Under the pieces are notes generated by a model. That model saw only the letters and a list, made by a program, of their open reading frames with translations. It searched no databases and had not been told where the DNA came from. A DNA stretch of 64,000 bases from Panax quinquefolius. Its lineage: Eukaryota > Streptophyta > Magnoliopsida > Apiales > Araliaceae. The stretch's first letter is position 1. Each line of letters opens with the position of its first letter. Below are positions 12,561 to 24,124 of this stretch, piece after piece. Location: assembly GCA_020205615.1 (NCBI GenBank), contig CM035173.1, forward strand, positions 32,270,293-32,334,292. The letters run 5' to 3'. A program made the translations under genes and the position numbers.

Positions 12561-13617
12561 GTCATGCAAATCACCGCATGCATGGTGATTTCTTTTGTTA
12601 TTCCATTCTTTATTATACCCGGTTGGTTAAATCTTTGACTTTATACTCCATGAAATTAGTAGAATATCCTTGATATTTGCGTTTCATCCAAAGATCTTTT
12701 CATGGAAATATTCTTCCGATCATTCTTGAATTTTACTCACTAAACAAAGATTCATGTTGACAATTTGGACGTTAATAATTCATGGATTAAATAATTCTTG
12801 AACTTGTTTTATTGAATTATTATGTCATTGTCATCATCCTCATGTTATATTATGTTATCTTTGGCTTACGTGCATAGATGAACTTAGTATGATTATGACC
12901 GAGGATCATTCGGTATAATAATCATGACTTGATATAAATGATGTGACAAAAAGTCCTCGGTGCTTCTGTAATGCGATGATGGATAGTTTTTGGTATGATT
13001 ATGACTGGGGTGATTCGGTATAGTCGTGACCATTGATAATTTGATGAAAATCCTTGACAAGTGGTACGGGGATGATTAGATGTGGTGGTTTATTTATTGT
13101 TGAGTCTCGTGATATAAAATTGATGAAAACCTTTAAAACCTAAAAGATAGTAGACTTTATTCTCTACTGACTCTTTTAATGGATTGCATATTCATTTGCA
13201 GATTAAACCGGTTGTCTATTGTATTTTATCGGTTTAACATCATTGAAGGCTAATGATAATTTATTCGCATTATCTTAGTCATAATATTTCTTCTTTGGGC
13301 TAGTTGAGCTCACCCTTTCTTTCACCGTTCTCTTGTGAAATGAGAACATAAATTTGGGACAGTCGGGGAAAGGAGTAATTGTCGGAGGATAGCATTAGTA
13401 GTCCTCACTATTACGTGAAATAGTGTGATAATAAATGTAATGAGGACTCCTTTTGAGTTTGTATAATATCTAGTAGACAAAATTTGTATTCAAACTCACG
13501 ATTTATGTCGTATTGTACCACCTACGATTATATTAGTAAGTTGTATTTGAATTTATGTACCATGTAAGTGGCGACCCAAGATGGGTGGACGTATACCTAA
13601 TTTTGGAGGCGTCACGG

Positions 13618-13629
13618 TTGGTATCGAGC
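13618..13629 (+). other. Primer-binding site of element 2
   Basis: TTGGTATCGAGC directly after the LTR, a decayed tRNA-iMet-type site identical to that of element 1. Confidence 0.75.
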
Positions 13630-13795
13630 TTAGGATATGATCCACAAGCTAAGATGTGAGAATAGTACTAGGAGGGAGAGACGGGAATTCTTCGCTAGTA
13701 TGACCTACAATTTATTTGGTATTTAATTGGTCATCGAGAATATAGGATAATTTGTTACATGTCAATTAACCCTTGTTTTGTGACAGTGTTTGAGA

Positions 13796-14880
13796 ATGGC
13801 ATCGGAAAATGCTGAAATAAGCAATGAAGCACATGAGAGTGTTGATTCAGCTCAAACAAAAGGTAACGACCAACAACACGATAATAATCATACTGGTGGC
13901 AACGGCTATCAGAACAATGATAACCATCGTGGGGGAAATTATCATGCTAAGAATGGTAACCACTTTGGTGGTGGTCATCATGCAAAGATAATAGAAGTGG
14001 AAATTTCAAGAAGAGAAGGTCATTTAGCTCAATTTTGTCGTATAGTGAAGTCAAGTCGGTGGGATAGTGGCACCAAAGGATGACATGCAAAAAACAAAGT
14101 CGGTGGTTTCGGGAAGGCGTTTTCGTGACTTTCAAAAAGTGGGTAACCCGACGAAGTTAGCACGGGTTAGTTAATTATAAATTCTTGCGAAGTCTATACC
14201 TTATTAGATAATCTGGGTTCTACCCATTATTTTATCTCTCTTTGCTTGCGTTCAACGTTTAAATTTAACTCAAGAAGTTAAACTTTGACTTATTAGTTGA
14301 AACTTAGTTAGTAGGAGCCTTCATTACCGCTACTATTTTTAAATCTTGTTTCATTCAAATAAACACTTTCACGATCTTATCTCTTTGAAAATACTTGCCT
14401 TTGAGGTAATTTTTGAAAACGATTGATTAACTACTCATTATTCTTTTTGTAAGGTTGTTAGCTTTCATATTCCTAACCAACCTTTGTTATCTTAATTCAA
14501 AGTAACCAAATCCTAAAGTTAATCACTTTGTTATATCAAGTCATAAGTAAAGAGCCCGAACCTTTCGTTGTTGACTTCCTTGTGTGGAATGCACCAGAAG
14601 CCAAACTTTTCAGTAGGTAACATCGTGAATGAAAATGGCAAGTTGATAGGTATCATTGTGAGGTCTTATCCGAGTTAAGGGATAGAAGTCACAGATTGGT
14701 ATTAATGTGACGTCTTATCCAAGTCTTGGACGAAATAATGATTTTGAATGATATTTCTATCATTAATAAATTTCTTGGCGTATTCTTGAAGATTTCTAGC
14801 CTACCCTAGAGCGTGAAATCGAATTTTGTATTGACCCAAAGACAAAAACCCATTTCTTTAAACCTCAAATATTTCTTCAA
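13796..14880 (+). pseudogene. gag / aspartic protease remnant of element 2
   Basis: A frame from ATGGCATCGG (13796) to 14083 gives MASENAEISNEAHES, then an Asn/Gly/His-rich tail, matching the gag start of element 3 (MASENVENINRAQE) but lacking its folded capsid-like core. The alignment then runs through a protease segment (about 14195-14460) and the pre-RT linker to about 14880, with frameshifts throughout. It cannot make a complete Gag as read. Confidence 0.75.
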
Positions 14881-16040
14881 CTAAAATGAACAGCTTTACG
14901 TGGTTTGTGATGAAAGTCATAATAAAAGCATTGGAATAATGAAAATCATGGGTATTCGTGGTATTAGTAAGTTTTATGATGAGTTATGTTGGTTAGTATA
15001 TAAAACATGAAAGTTTCTTAGAAATCACAAAGAGTTGAAAATCGATTTTTGGTGAAAAACGTAACATGAAATTCAATTGACCATATCTCTTATTATATTT
15101 TGAATTTTGAATGTGGTCAAGTCCTAGAGATAGATCTATGAGTTACCTAACTAATCCAAGTGGAATTACTGGAAAAGGTGTTGTAGATTTTGTGTGGACT
15201 GATTTTAGCAAAGGAGGCCAAAGCTGTAAATTTCAAAATGCTATTGCCTAGAAACTTTAAGGGACTGTTTTGGCCACTTAAATTATGAGAAAAATTCTGG
15301 CCTTTTGGGACATGAAAGTATATGGTATAAAGTACCTCCTGTCCAAAAATGAGCTCATTCGACTTAAAATGAGCAAGTTATGACTATTTCAATATTTAGA
15401 TTTTTTCGATTTAAAAACGCTTATAACGGGAGTTCTATAACTCGATGATTATGAAATTTAAACTAGAAGCTCACGTTAACATGTGTGAGGTCCTGCCAAG
15501 ATTTGGGAATTTTTGGAGTTAAACTTGAGGTAGCTAATTTCTTAAGGAATTTATTGGGAATTGATTTTGAAAAATAGTAAATGAATTTTAAAAATTCGAG
15601 AAAATATATTTTCATTATGGGACTATATTATGCTAAATCCCAGAAAAGAAATATTTTGGGACTGATTTGATATTTTTCATGAAAATAGTTTAATTACTGA
15701 ACATATGAGTTAAATATGTTATGTGAAGTAACAAAGTTGAAAATAGGATTTTATGGCTAGAGAATCCTATATAGAGTATATGCATATTTTTGAGAGATTT
15801 GATAATTGGTGATGATATCTTATGAGTATGACATTTTGAATGATTAAATGCATTATATGGTAAAAGCGTAAACAATTAAGATAAATTGTTTATAAATTTA
15901 AGAAGTGATTAAAATATTGTTATAATATTAATGATATTAGATTATGAGATTATTAAGTGATTGAAAACATGGGGATATTCTTGAATCCTGGATAAATTAT
16001 ATTATAAATGTTTAATATTTATCCATTATCTCATTTGATT
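14881..16040 (+). other. Conserved non-coding spacer of element 2
   Basis: Collinear with 2341-3500 of element 1. No domain recognised. It occupies the place of pol. Confidence 0.7.
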
Positions 16041-16164
16041 GATTCTTTATATCATTATCCTCTATGCTTATATTATGTTGAAAGTAAATCGTCGCTTGTA
16101 GTGCATAGATGGACTTGGTATGATTATGACGAGGATTATTCGGTATAATCATAACTTAGTAATT

Positions 16165-16590
16165 GAATACACAATTATCTTTGGTAGTAGTGCATGGATA
16201 ATTTGTGGTCGTGATCTTAATGAATACACAATTATCTTCGCCGTAGTAGTGCATGGATAATTTGTGGTCGTGATATCTTAATGAATACACAATTATCTTT
16301 GGTAGTAGTGCTTGGATAATTTGTGGTCGTGGATACTTAATGAATACACAATTATCTTTCGTCGTAGTGCATGGATAATTTGTGGTCGTGATACTAATGA
16401 ATACACAATTATCTTTGGTAGTAGTCATGGATAATTTGTGGTCGTGATATCTTAATGAATACACGATTATCTTTGGTAGTAGTGCATGGATAATTTGTGG
16501 TCGTGATACTTAATGAATACACAATTATCTTTGGTAGTAGTGCATGGATAATTTGTGGTCGTGATACTAATGAATATCCTTGGCACGTAG
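16165..16590 (+). repeat. Tandem array A2, about 57-60-bp units, 7 copies, with a satellite block at 16680-16990
   Basis: Units ACACAATTATCTTTGG, TAGTAGTGCATGGATAAT, TTGTGGTCGTGATACTTAATG repeat head to tail. From 16680 a larger block containing GCATAGATGGACTTGGTATG repeats twice more. Same position, just before the 3' LTR, as array A1. Confidence 0.85.
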
Positions 16591-17240
16591 TGCGTGGATG
16601 ATTCGATGATGTGGATTAATTATTGAAATTTGAGTCTCGTGAATGAAATATTAATTCATGGATGCGTTCAAAGTCATACGTGGCTTACGTGCATAGATGG
16701 ACTTGGTATGATTATGACGACGAGGATTGTTGGGTATAATCATAACAGTAATTGAAAACACAATTATCTTGGCCGTAGTGCATGGATAATTTGTGGTCGT
16801 GATACTAATGAATATCCTTGGCCTTTGTAGTGCGTGGATGATTCGATGATGTGGATTAATTATTGGTGAGTCTCAAAGAATGAAATATTAATTCATGGAT
16901 GCGTTCAAAGTCATACGTGGCTTACGTGCATAGATGGACTTGGTATGATTATGACCGAGGATTGTTCGGTATAATCATAATCAGTAATTGAAAACACGAA
17001 TATCCTTGGCGATTGGTGCATGGATAATTCGTGGTCGTGATACTATTGTCGCTGCGTTTTAGCATTATTGGTTTTCTGATTTGTATATCTTTAGCTTTGT
17101 AGTGCAAAGATGAATTGTTAATGAATAGCTTTCAAGAGATTTCAAAGATGAATTTAATATTTTTAAACGATAAAGTTATTCAAGGTATCCTCATCTCTTT
17201 ATCATACCAGTCACGTACCTAATTTCGAGGGCGAAATTCC

Positions 17241-17253
17241 ATAAGGAGGGAGA
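17241..17253 (+). other. Polypurine tract of element 2
   Basis: ATAAGGAGGGAGA immediately before the LTR start TGTGAGACCCC, preceded by AATTTCGAGGGCGAAATTCC. Confidence 0.85.
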
Positions 17254-17981
17254 TGTGAGACCCCAGATTTTATTAATAAAGATTTAAATTTGGGTGAAAT
17301 AATTTTTTAATATTATGGTGTGAATTTGAGATAATATTATAGTTGTGGGTAGTATTTATAAATTTTGCAAAGTATGCAAGTGGTTATATTATATTCGATT
17401 GGTGGGGAATATTATTGGTTTAGCGGGAATATTCGCATAACAGCTCAATCATTGGTGGACCACAATGTAATTATTGTCGGATTGAGAAAACGACAAAAAT
17501 ATTTTATTGAAATAACTGGCGGAAGTTTTACCAGTTAGTTCTTGTTGAACTACTCATTAGTAAAGAAATGCGATGAATAATGTGGTTGCATAAAGTAGCT
17601 TTGCAGTATTGATTATTGATGCTTATGTGAGAAGTCACTCGGTTTGATTCCATTATTGTCGATTAATAATATGAATTATTATAGCGATAATGACGTTTTG
17701 TTTTATTCAGTATTATTAACGTAATAAAAGCGAAACATCTTTTATATAAAATAGAATACTTTATTAAAGTTATTCATAAATAGAATATATTATATTTTAT
17801 TATGCATAGTGTTGTAGTAGTGTTTTGCATAGTATTGCATAGTGTTTGCATAGTAAAATGTTTTTATATAAATAGAATATATTATATTTTATTTAAAAGA
17901 TTTTTCTTTAAATATGGACCGTCGATTAAAGTAAATCAATACGGACCGTTCATGGATTAATTCTTATGCATTCCATTTTCC

Positions 17982-17989
17982 TATAAATG
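17982..17989 (+). promoter_or_regulatory. Putative LTR TATA box
   Basis: TATAAATG after ATTTTCC, conserved context as in the other LTRs. Confidence 0.6.
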
Positions 17990-18164
17990 AAGCTCATTCC
18001 TTCATTATTTCATTTAATTCATTCAAACTCTAGAGAGAAATTATAGAGAGAAATTATAGAGAAAATTATAGAAAGAAGAAGAAGAGATATTCGCTACTTC
18101 ACTACTTCTATATTGAGTTCTTTTTTATGGTAAGGGGTGTTATTCTTTCTTCTTGAAGAGAACT

Positions 18165-18600
18165 TCATTATTCCATTTACTATTATTCATTGGAATAACT
18201 TTTGTAAAAGTGATATACCTATACATAACCTGTGTATGCGGCATATCCTATACTTGGTAAAATCCTTATGTTATTCCATTCTTATTTATTACGTTAGAAT
18301 AACCTCAGATCTGTGATTTACCCTATACTTGGTGACATTCTTCTATTATTCTGTTGGAACATCCACATGCATGTGTTTTACACAGGACACGGTTAAAATC
18401 TTTATTATTATTACATTTGGAACATCACGTGCATGTGTTTTACACGGGACTGGTTAAAATCTTTATCATTCTGTTGGAATATCCTATCGTGTGTTTTACC
18501 GGATGCAGTTCCATCTTTATTATTCTTGGAACATCTCGCTTGTGTGAATTTCACCGACCGGTTCCGTTATTATTATTACATTGGAATAACTTTTGTGCAT
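18165..18600 (+). repeat. Tandem array R1 inside LTR
   Basis: Degenerate units with TTGGAACATC or TTGGAATATC and GTGTTTTACACGGGACTGG, as in the other LTRs of the family. Confidence 0.7.
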
Positions 18601-19739
18601 CACAAGTACCGCATGCATGGTGATTTCTTTTGTTATTCCATTCTTTATTATACCCAGTTGGTTAAATCTTTGACTTTATACTCCATGAAATTAGTAGAAT
18701 ATCCTTGATATTTGCGTTTCATCCAAAGATCTTTCATGGAAATATTCTTCCGATCATTCTTGAATTTTACTCTCACAAAACAAAGATCATGTTGACAATT
18801 TGGACGTTAATAATTCATGGATTAAATAATTCTTGAACTTGTTTTATTGAATTATTATGTCATTGTCATCATCCTCATGTTATATTATGTTATCTTTGGC
18901 TACGTGCATAGATGAACTTAGTATTGATTATGACTGAGGATCATTCGGTATAATCATGACTTGATATAAATGATGTGACAAAAGTCCTCGGTGGCCTCAG
19001 AATGCACGTTGATGGATAGTTTTGGTATGATTATGACCGGGGTGATTCGGTATAGTCGCATGACCATTGATAATTTGATGAAAATCCTTCGACTGGTGAG
19101 TACGAGGATGATTAGATGTGGTGGTTTATTTATTAAGATGAGTCTCAACGATAAAAATTGATGAAAAACCTTTAAAACCTAAAGATAGTAGTAACTTTCT
19201 TTGAAGAAGGCAAATGATAATTTATTACGCATTATCTTAGTCATAATATTTCTTCTTGGGCTAGTTGAGCTCACCTTTCTTTCACCGTTTCTCTTCGTGA
19301 AATGAGAACATAATGGGAGACGAGTGGGGAAAGGAGTAATTGTCCGGAGGATAGCATTAGTAGTCCTCACTATTCGTGAAATAGTGTGATAATAGTCGTA
19401 ATGAGGACTCCCTTTTGAGTTTGTATAATATCTAGTAGACAAAATTTGTATTCAAACTCACAGTTTATGTCAGATTGCATACTTACAGTTATATTAGTAA
19501 GTTGTATTGAATTTATGTACCATGTAAGTGGCGACCCAAGACGGGTGACGATACCTATTTTTTGGGGGATCTACAATTCATTAACCAACTAAGCATTAAA
19601 TAGATTCTAAAATACAGTATTAATTCTTAATTTTTGTCTTTAACCTTTTAAACATGTAGCCAAATAGAACCATGGAACCCAAGTTTTTAAAAAAAAATCA
19701 AATTTTTTTCATCTTCCCATCAAAATTGGATTATTATTC

Positions 19740-20270
19740 CTAATAAAATAAAACCTAAATCTCCCCCACACTTAAACCATACATTGTCCCTAATGTAAGA
19801 AAATCATGCACAGAAAAAGAACTACTAGCTAACATGCAACTAAAAAAATAAAAATAAATAAAATAAAGGGATAGAAAGATCAAATCTGAGTGCTTGGGTT
19901 GCCTCCCAAGTAGTTGCTCTTGTCTAACGTCTTTGGCTCGACGTTATGCCTCTCTTCTCAACCAGCATCAATCAATTCTGTAACCTTCATCATCGATAGA
20001 TTCAACCTTCTTTGTGCGTTCCTTGTGGGCTTAGTTTCGTCATCCAACAAAATCCTATACTTATCTGAATATTTTGTAACGAGTGTAAGACAGCCATAGT
20101 TTCCTTCAATTCATGATGCCATTCTATCTCGTCTTCCATGTCCATGTCCAATAGCAACCTCCAAGTTGTCCTTGTGCAAATGTTTAAAAGTTTCCTGCAC
20201 TAAAGAGTTAATCACATCAATCTTAATAACATAATTCACATCACTAGGATATCTCATGGCTTCATAAATA
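19740..20270 (-). pseudogene. Athila-like pol stumps joined by an internal deletion
   Basis: Minus-strand translation continues from the protease with an NIYEAMRYPSDVNYVIK block. Around 19955-20080 it gives a stretch containing DDETKPTRNAQRRLN, which resembles the N-terminal edge of Athila reverse transcriptase. It then jumps to a pol-end-like stretch ending in YLGGNPSTQI, with no palm, RNase H or integrase core. Downstream, the complement of CTCCCCCACACTTAAACC marks an Athila-type purine tract near 19755. I infer an internal pol deletion; stops and frameshifts show it is not translated through. Confidence 0.55.
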
Positions 20271-20735
20271 TTAAACTAAATCTTTTCCCCCATCAAATTC
20301 CATTGTCAAGGTCCCATTGTGTACATCAATCATGGTTCTTACTCTTTTTAGGAATGGTCTTCCTAACGAGATGTGGGAAGGGTTTGGTGATGTATCATCC
20401 TCCATGTCCACAATATAAAAATCTACAGGAAAGATTAGTTCATTCACCTGCACTAAGACATCCTCAATTACCCCTTGGGGGTAAGTGTTAGTACGATCAA
20501 CCAATTGAATAATCACACCAGTATTTTTTAAAGGACTTAGATTCAAGGAAGCATAAATAGATAAAGGCATAACATTAATTGAAGCTCCTAAATCTAGCAT
20601 GGCTTTTTCAAATCTGGTGTTTCCTATTTTGCACAAAATTGTAAACATTTCTGGATCTTTACATTTATGAGGCATTTTTCTTTGAAGAATAGCAGATACA
20701 TTTTCCCCAACTGTAACTTTTTCATTATTTTGCAA
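20271..20735 (-). CDS. Athila-like retroviral aspartic protease (154 aa, open)
   Basis: The frame contains ILQRKMPHKCKDPEMFTI (residues about 16-33), then the active-site motif MLDLGASINVMP (about 46-57), the flap-side block LVDRTNTYPQGVIEDVLVQV and the C-terminal LGRPFLKRVRTMIDVHNG. DLGAS in place of D[TS]G is usual for Athila/Tat proteases. It would cut the Gag-Pol precursor in the virus-like particle. It follows gag on the same strand and runs into broken pol. Open over its whole domain, but the element lacks RT and integrase, so function alone is doubtful. Confidence 0.8.
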   Translation of the reverse strand: MQNNEKVTVGENVSAILQRKMPHKCKDPEMFTILCKIGNTRFEKAMLDLGASINVMPLSIYASLNLSPLKNTGVIIQLVDRTNTYPQGVIEDVLVQVNELIFPVDFYIVDMEDDTSPNPSHISLGRPFLKRVRTMIDVHNGTLTMEFDGGKDLV

Positions 20736-20756
20736 TTTTCTTTTATTAGTGTATAA

Positions 20757-22555
20757 TTATTTTAAAAACTTAGCATATCGTGGCACTTGTTTAATTGCAT
20801 CAAGGAGAGGGATGTTCACTTCTACTTTCCTAAAAGTTTCTAGAATTTCTTTTTCTTGTTCATCTTCCTTTAAGGTTTTAGAATTTCTTGGAGGAAAGGG
20901 AAGAGGAATTTTTTTTAAGCTGATTAGGAGGTTTAGGTTGTACATTGGATTTTTTTTGTTTCCTCTTTAGTTGTTTCCTCCTCAAACTCTACGGGGGTCT
21001 GTGGTGTATCCAACTGTATTCCATTTTGCAAAGTTATGGAACTTACATTCTCCCTTGGGTTGACTACTATTTGAGATGGTAATTTTCCCGAGCATCTAGA
21101 TTCCAATATCCCCACAGTTGTAGCCAGTTGTCCCACTTGGTTCCTTAAATCTTGAACCAAAGCTTTTATCTCATGTTGGAACTGATGTGTTTGATTCATG
21201 AATTATTGTGTTTGAGGCATGAATTATTATGATTTCCCCATGAATGCCTTAAACATCTCTTCCATGAACTGCGCACTATTTGCATGCGTTGCTTATCTTG
21301 GTTGATACTGAGTTTGGGCTGGTGGAAACCCTTGTTGTCTGGGCGGGAACATTCCTTGTGTTGGTGGTTTATTTCCTCAATAATTGAGGTTTGGATGATC
21401 TCTCCAGCCTGGGTTGTATGTGTTTGAATAGGGATCATAATTCTTTTGTGGTGCTTGATAATTTCCCATGGCATTGGCTTGTTGCATAGTCTCATCATCC
21501 TGTAATATTGGGAATTCATCTGTATTGTGATTAGGTTGTAGACAGATTCCACAAACATTTGCAACTGGTAGTTGACCTGTAGTTAATTATCTAACCATAG
21601 CAGTTAATTCAGAAATTTGTTGACCATAATCACAAGTGCTTACCTCGCTTACCCTTACTGGTGCATGATTTGTTCTAGTGCCATATTGTTGCAAGTTCGC
21701 TGCCATGTTTGCAATTAAATTCCTTGCAGCATCTAGGGTCTTGTCAACTAGTGCTCCTCCGCTAGCTGCATCGATCATGCTTCTATCCATCGGTATCAAC
21801 CCTTCGTAGAAATACTGGATCAGGTGTTATTCATCTATTTTATGCGGTGGACAGCTGGAACAAAGCTTTTTGAATCTTTCCCAATACTCGTATAATTTCT
21901 CCCCACTGAATTGTTTAATCCCACAGATCTTCTTCCTTATGTTAGCTACTCTCGAGGCTGGGAAGTATTTCTCTAGGAACAATTGTTTCATGTCATCCCA
22001 AGATTGTATCGAACCTGAGGGAAAGTAGTATAGCCAATCCTTTGTTAGATCTGCTAGTGAGAAGGGAAAGGCTCTAAGCTTGATTTGCTCTTCCGTGATT
22101 CTGTGTGGTTTCATAGTCGAGCACACAACATGGAATTCCTTCAAATATTTGTAGGGGTCCTCACCTGTAAGACCACGAAAAGTAGGCAATAAATGGATTA
22201 ATCCCGATTTAAGTTCAAATGCAGCATCTAAATTAGGATATTCAATGCACAGTGGTTGCTGATTTAAATTAGGAGTCGCCAACTCCTTAAGAGTTCTATT
22301 GTTGTTTTGAATCGCCATATCTTCTTCTTTATTGGATTCGGTGAATGATTCGTTGGATAATAATTCCAAAGCTAAGTTGAGGCTTAGTGATGATGTAGAA
22401 ACATCGTCTATATCTGCAGAAGACTGTTGAACTTTAAGTTTTTCCTTCCTTAGCCTCCTTGCAGTTTTCTCAATCTCTGGATCAAAATCTAATATAGTAG
22501 CCTGAGAAGATCGAGTCATAAAACAAGAACAAAACAAATAATAGAATAAAATCAA
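20757..22555 (-). pseudogene. Athila-like gag, broken into several frames
   Basis: The longest piece (21827-22555, 242 aa) has a retrotransposon Gag domain: LKEFHVVCSTMK, AFPFSLADLTKDWLYYFPSG, QLFLEKYFPASRV and IKQFSGEKLYEYWERFKKLC. The next frames (21587-21799, 21196-21564, 20933-21199) give MIDAASGGALVDKT, a Gln/Asn-rich stretch and a coiled-coil-like VQDLRNQVGQLATTVG, in the usual Athila order. About 20757-20945 carries the pre-protease EVNIPLLDAIKQVPRYAKFL block. Several frameshifts divide it. It forms the particle shell in intact relatives. Confidence 0.8.
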
Positions 22556-22568
22556 AGCGAGAAATTAC

Positions 22569-22586
22569 TCCTTGGCAACGGCGCCA
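22569..22586 (-). other. Primer-binding site, tRNA-Asp type
   Basis: On the minus strand TGGCGCCGTTGCCAAGGA lies 12 bases after the LTR end. It is the characteristic primer site of Athila/Tat elements and fixes the orientation. Confidence 0.85.
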
Positions 22587-22598
22587 AAATTTGAGAGC

Positions 22599-23860
22599 TG
22601 TCATTTACACTCCTAAATTAACCTTACTTTTACTTCACAATTTATAATAATTAGCATAGTAGCAAGTAAGGATCGATCCCATAGAGACTAAAGTTGTTTT
22701 AGAATTATTTTACTATTTCAACAGAAAATAAAGATGGGGATTTTTGAAAATTATTTTTAAACTAAAAGAATAAGAATTAATTATGAAATTAACTAAATAT
22801 GTAAAAACTTCAGTTCTGCAGTTCAGTTTCACCAAGTACAACAATCAAATAATCAAGTTATTATTATTTTTCCTTCATTTAAACTATTAGCCCTAGATAA
22901 TAATAAGCTCTGCTATCCAAAATTCTCCTTAGATTACCACTGTATGAAACAAGCTCTCCACCAAATTCTAACAAGCATACAACCTAGAACAAGCTCTCTA
23001 GATTTAATATGATAGAAGCATTAAGAAATAGAGAATTAGGCTAATCCAAGCAACAAACAAATAAGATTGATTTGTTTAAATTATTTTCTGATAATCTTAG
23101 CAATACACAAAAGCTTGTCCACAATTAGTATTACCAAGTTGCTACTTATGATGAAGACAGATATCAATTACACATAATATCAATCTTAATCTACCAGATG
23201 ATAATGATCAAATTAACTCAATTGACCATATCAAATTAATTAGATCAATTAGCATGCAATCAATGAGAACAGATTATCAGAAGAAATTTCATATAAAAAG
23301 GAATAAATAATAATACTCAATTAATCAATTACTTGTAACAAGGTTCCACCTCCCTTTAGAACTGAATGAAAAGAACTAGCCTGACATGCTCCTGAGTCTG
23401 TACTCCAATAGATGATAGTTGATTATTGAATGAATAAAACCCTTCCTATCATCCTCTATTTATAGTGCTAGACAAGTCCCTAAATCCTATGAGAAATAGA
23501 AATCCAAATCCTAAAAGGAATTACAAATCACACTAATTTCCATAAAGAAATAAAATTTAATTTGAAAATAAATCTTAGTCTAAAAGAAATCCTAATTACA
23601 ATAGAAATGTAACAACTAATTTTCTAGAATCCAAAAATTATATTTGAAATTAGAATTAAATCCAACAATTGCCATGTGCTTAAACTCCTTGCTGCATGAA
23701 AATAAGTTGAATCCAAATCCATTTATGATACTAATTGTTGAATCCTTGATCTGCTAGGAATCCCGTAAACCTCCTCCAATTTATTTCCAAAATCACGGAA
23801 CCCCTTTAATTGTACCTAAAATAAAAATATAAAAATAATGAATATATTTAGGCACAAAAT
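22599..23860 (-). repeat. 5' LTR of the Athila-like element (upper limit approximate)
   Basis: The minus-strand 3' end GTAAATGACA is well placed before the primer site. The block GGATCGATCCCATAGAG near 22670 is also found, as GGATCGATAC, in the second Athila-like LTRs at 30.6 and 44.5 kb. The 5' limit is not fixed and could be as high as 24124; no protein is recognised in 23848-24075. Confidence 0.6.
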
Positions 23861-24124
23861 AAATGCAAAAGATTAAGCATTAAGGGATAAAACATAATAT
23901 ATTTCATATTCATCAATAGGTAATGTCGTGTAATCCATGGAAGCAATTTTAAAGCACTAAAATCTTGGGAATTCCAAAAGTGACATTTGCTATGTAATTG
24001 TGGATAATAATTGATTGGAACAATATCTAAAGAGTTGGTCAAAACTATGATTCCGTGTATAATTCTTTTTCTCATTCTTTATCCCCTACTCACACCTATA
24101 TCTAACAGATTCAAACTTCATAAG

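Larger units (their letters stand above)
11216..13615 (+). repeat. 5' LTR of element 2
   Basis: Begins TGTGAGACCCCAG and ends GGAGGCGTCAC before the primer site. Contains TATA box 11938, purine-rich leader 11985-12035, R1 array 12110-12560 and the family 3' end. Confidence 0.92.
11216..19575 (+). mobile_element. Element 2: complete non-autonomous Ty3/gypsy element (8,360 bp)
   Basis: 5' LTR 11216-13615, primer site, gag/protease remnant, conserved spacer, tandem array, purine tract, 3' LTR 17254-19575. Five-base target duplications ATTCA flank it at 11211-11215 and 19576-19580, fixing both ends. Pol is absent and replaced by the same spacer as in element 1. The two LTRs differ by many small indels and by about 95 bp missing from the 3' LTR near 19195, so the insertion is not very recent unless these are sequence errors. 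Confidence 0.93.
17254..19575 (+). repeat. 3' LTR of element 2
   Basis: TGTGAGACCCCAG to GGGGGATCTACA, followed by the target duplication ATTCA. Contains TATA box 17982 and R1 array 18165-18600. About 95 bp between the GATAGTAG word and AAGGC are missing near 19195 relative to the 5' LTR. Confidence 0.92.
10322..24124 (-). mobile_element. Athila-like Ty3/gypsy deletion derivative, split by element 2
   Basis: On the minus strand, read from high to low coordinate: LTR (down to 22599), tRNA-Asp-type primer site, gag, aspartic protease, a short RT stump, a pol-end stump with GGCAACCCAAG, a CCCCCACAC purine-tract complement, then 3' non-coding sequence. Element 2 sits at 11216-19575 with ATTCA on both sides, so 11215 and 19576 were once adjacent. 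Nearly all of RT, RNase H and integrase is missing, so the copy is non-autonomous. The upper boundary near 24.1 kb is approximate and a 3' LTR was not found; a CACTA end abuts at 10321. Confidence 0.75.

Noticed and set aside
16156..16464. Minus-strand frame with repeated TTTNYPCTTTKDNCVF
   Set aside because: By-product of the 57-bp tandem array, not conserved as coding between elements 1 and 2.
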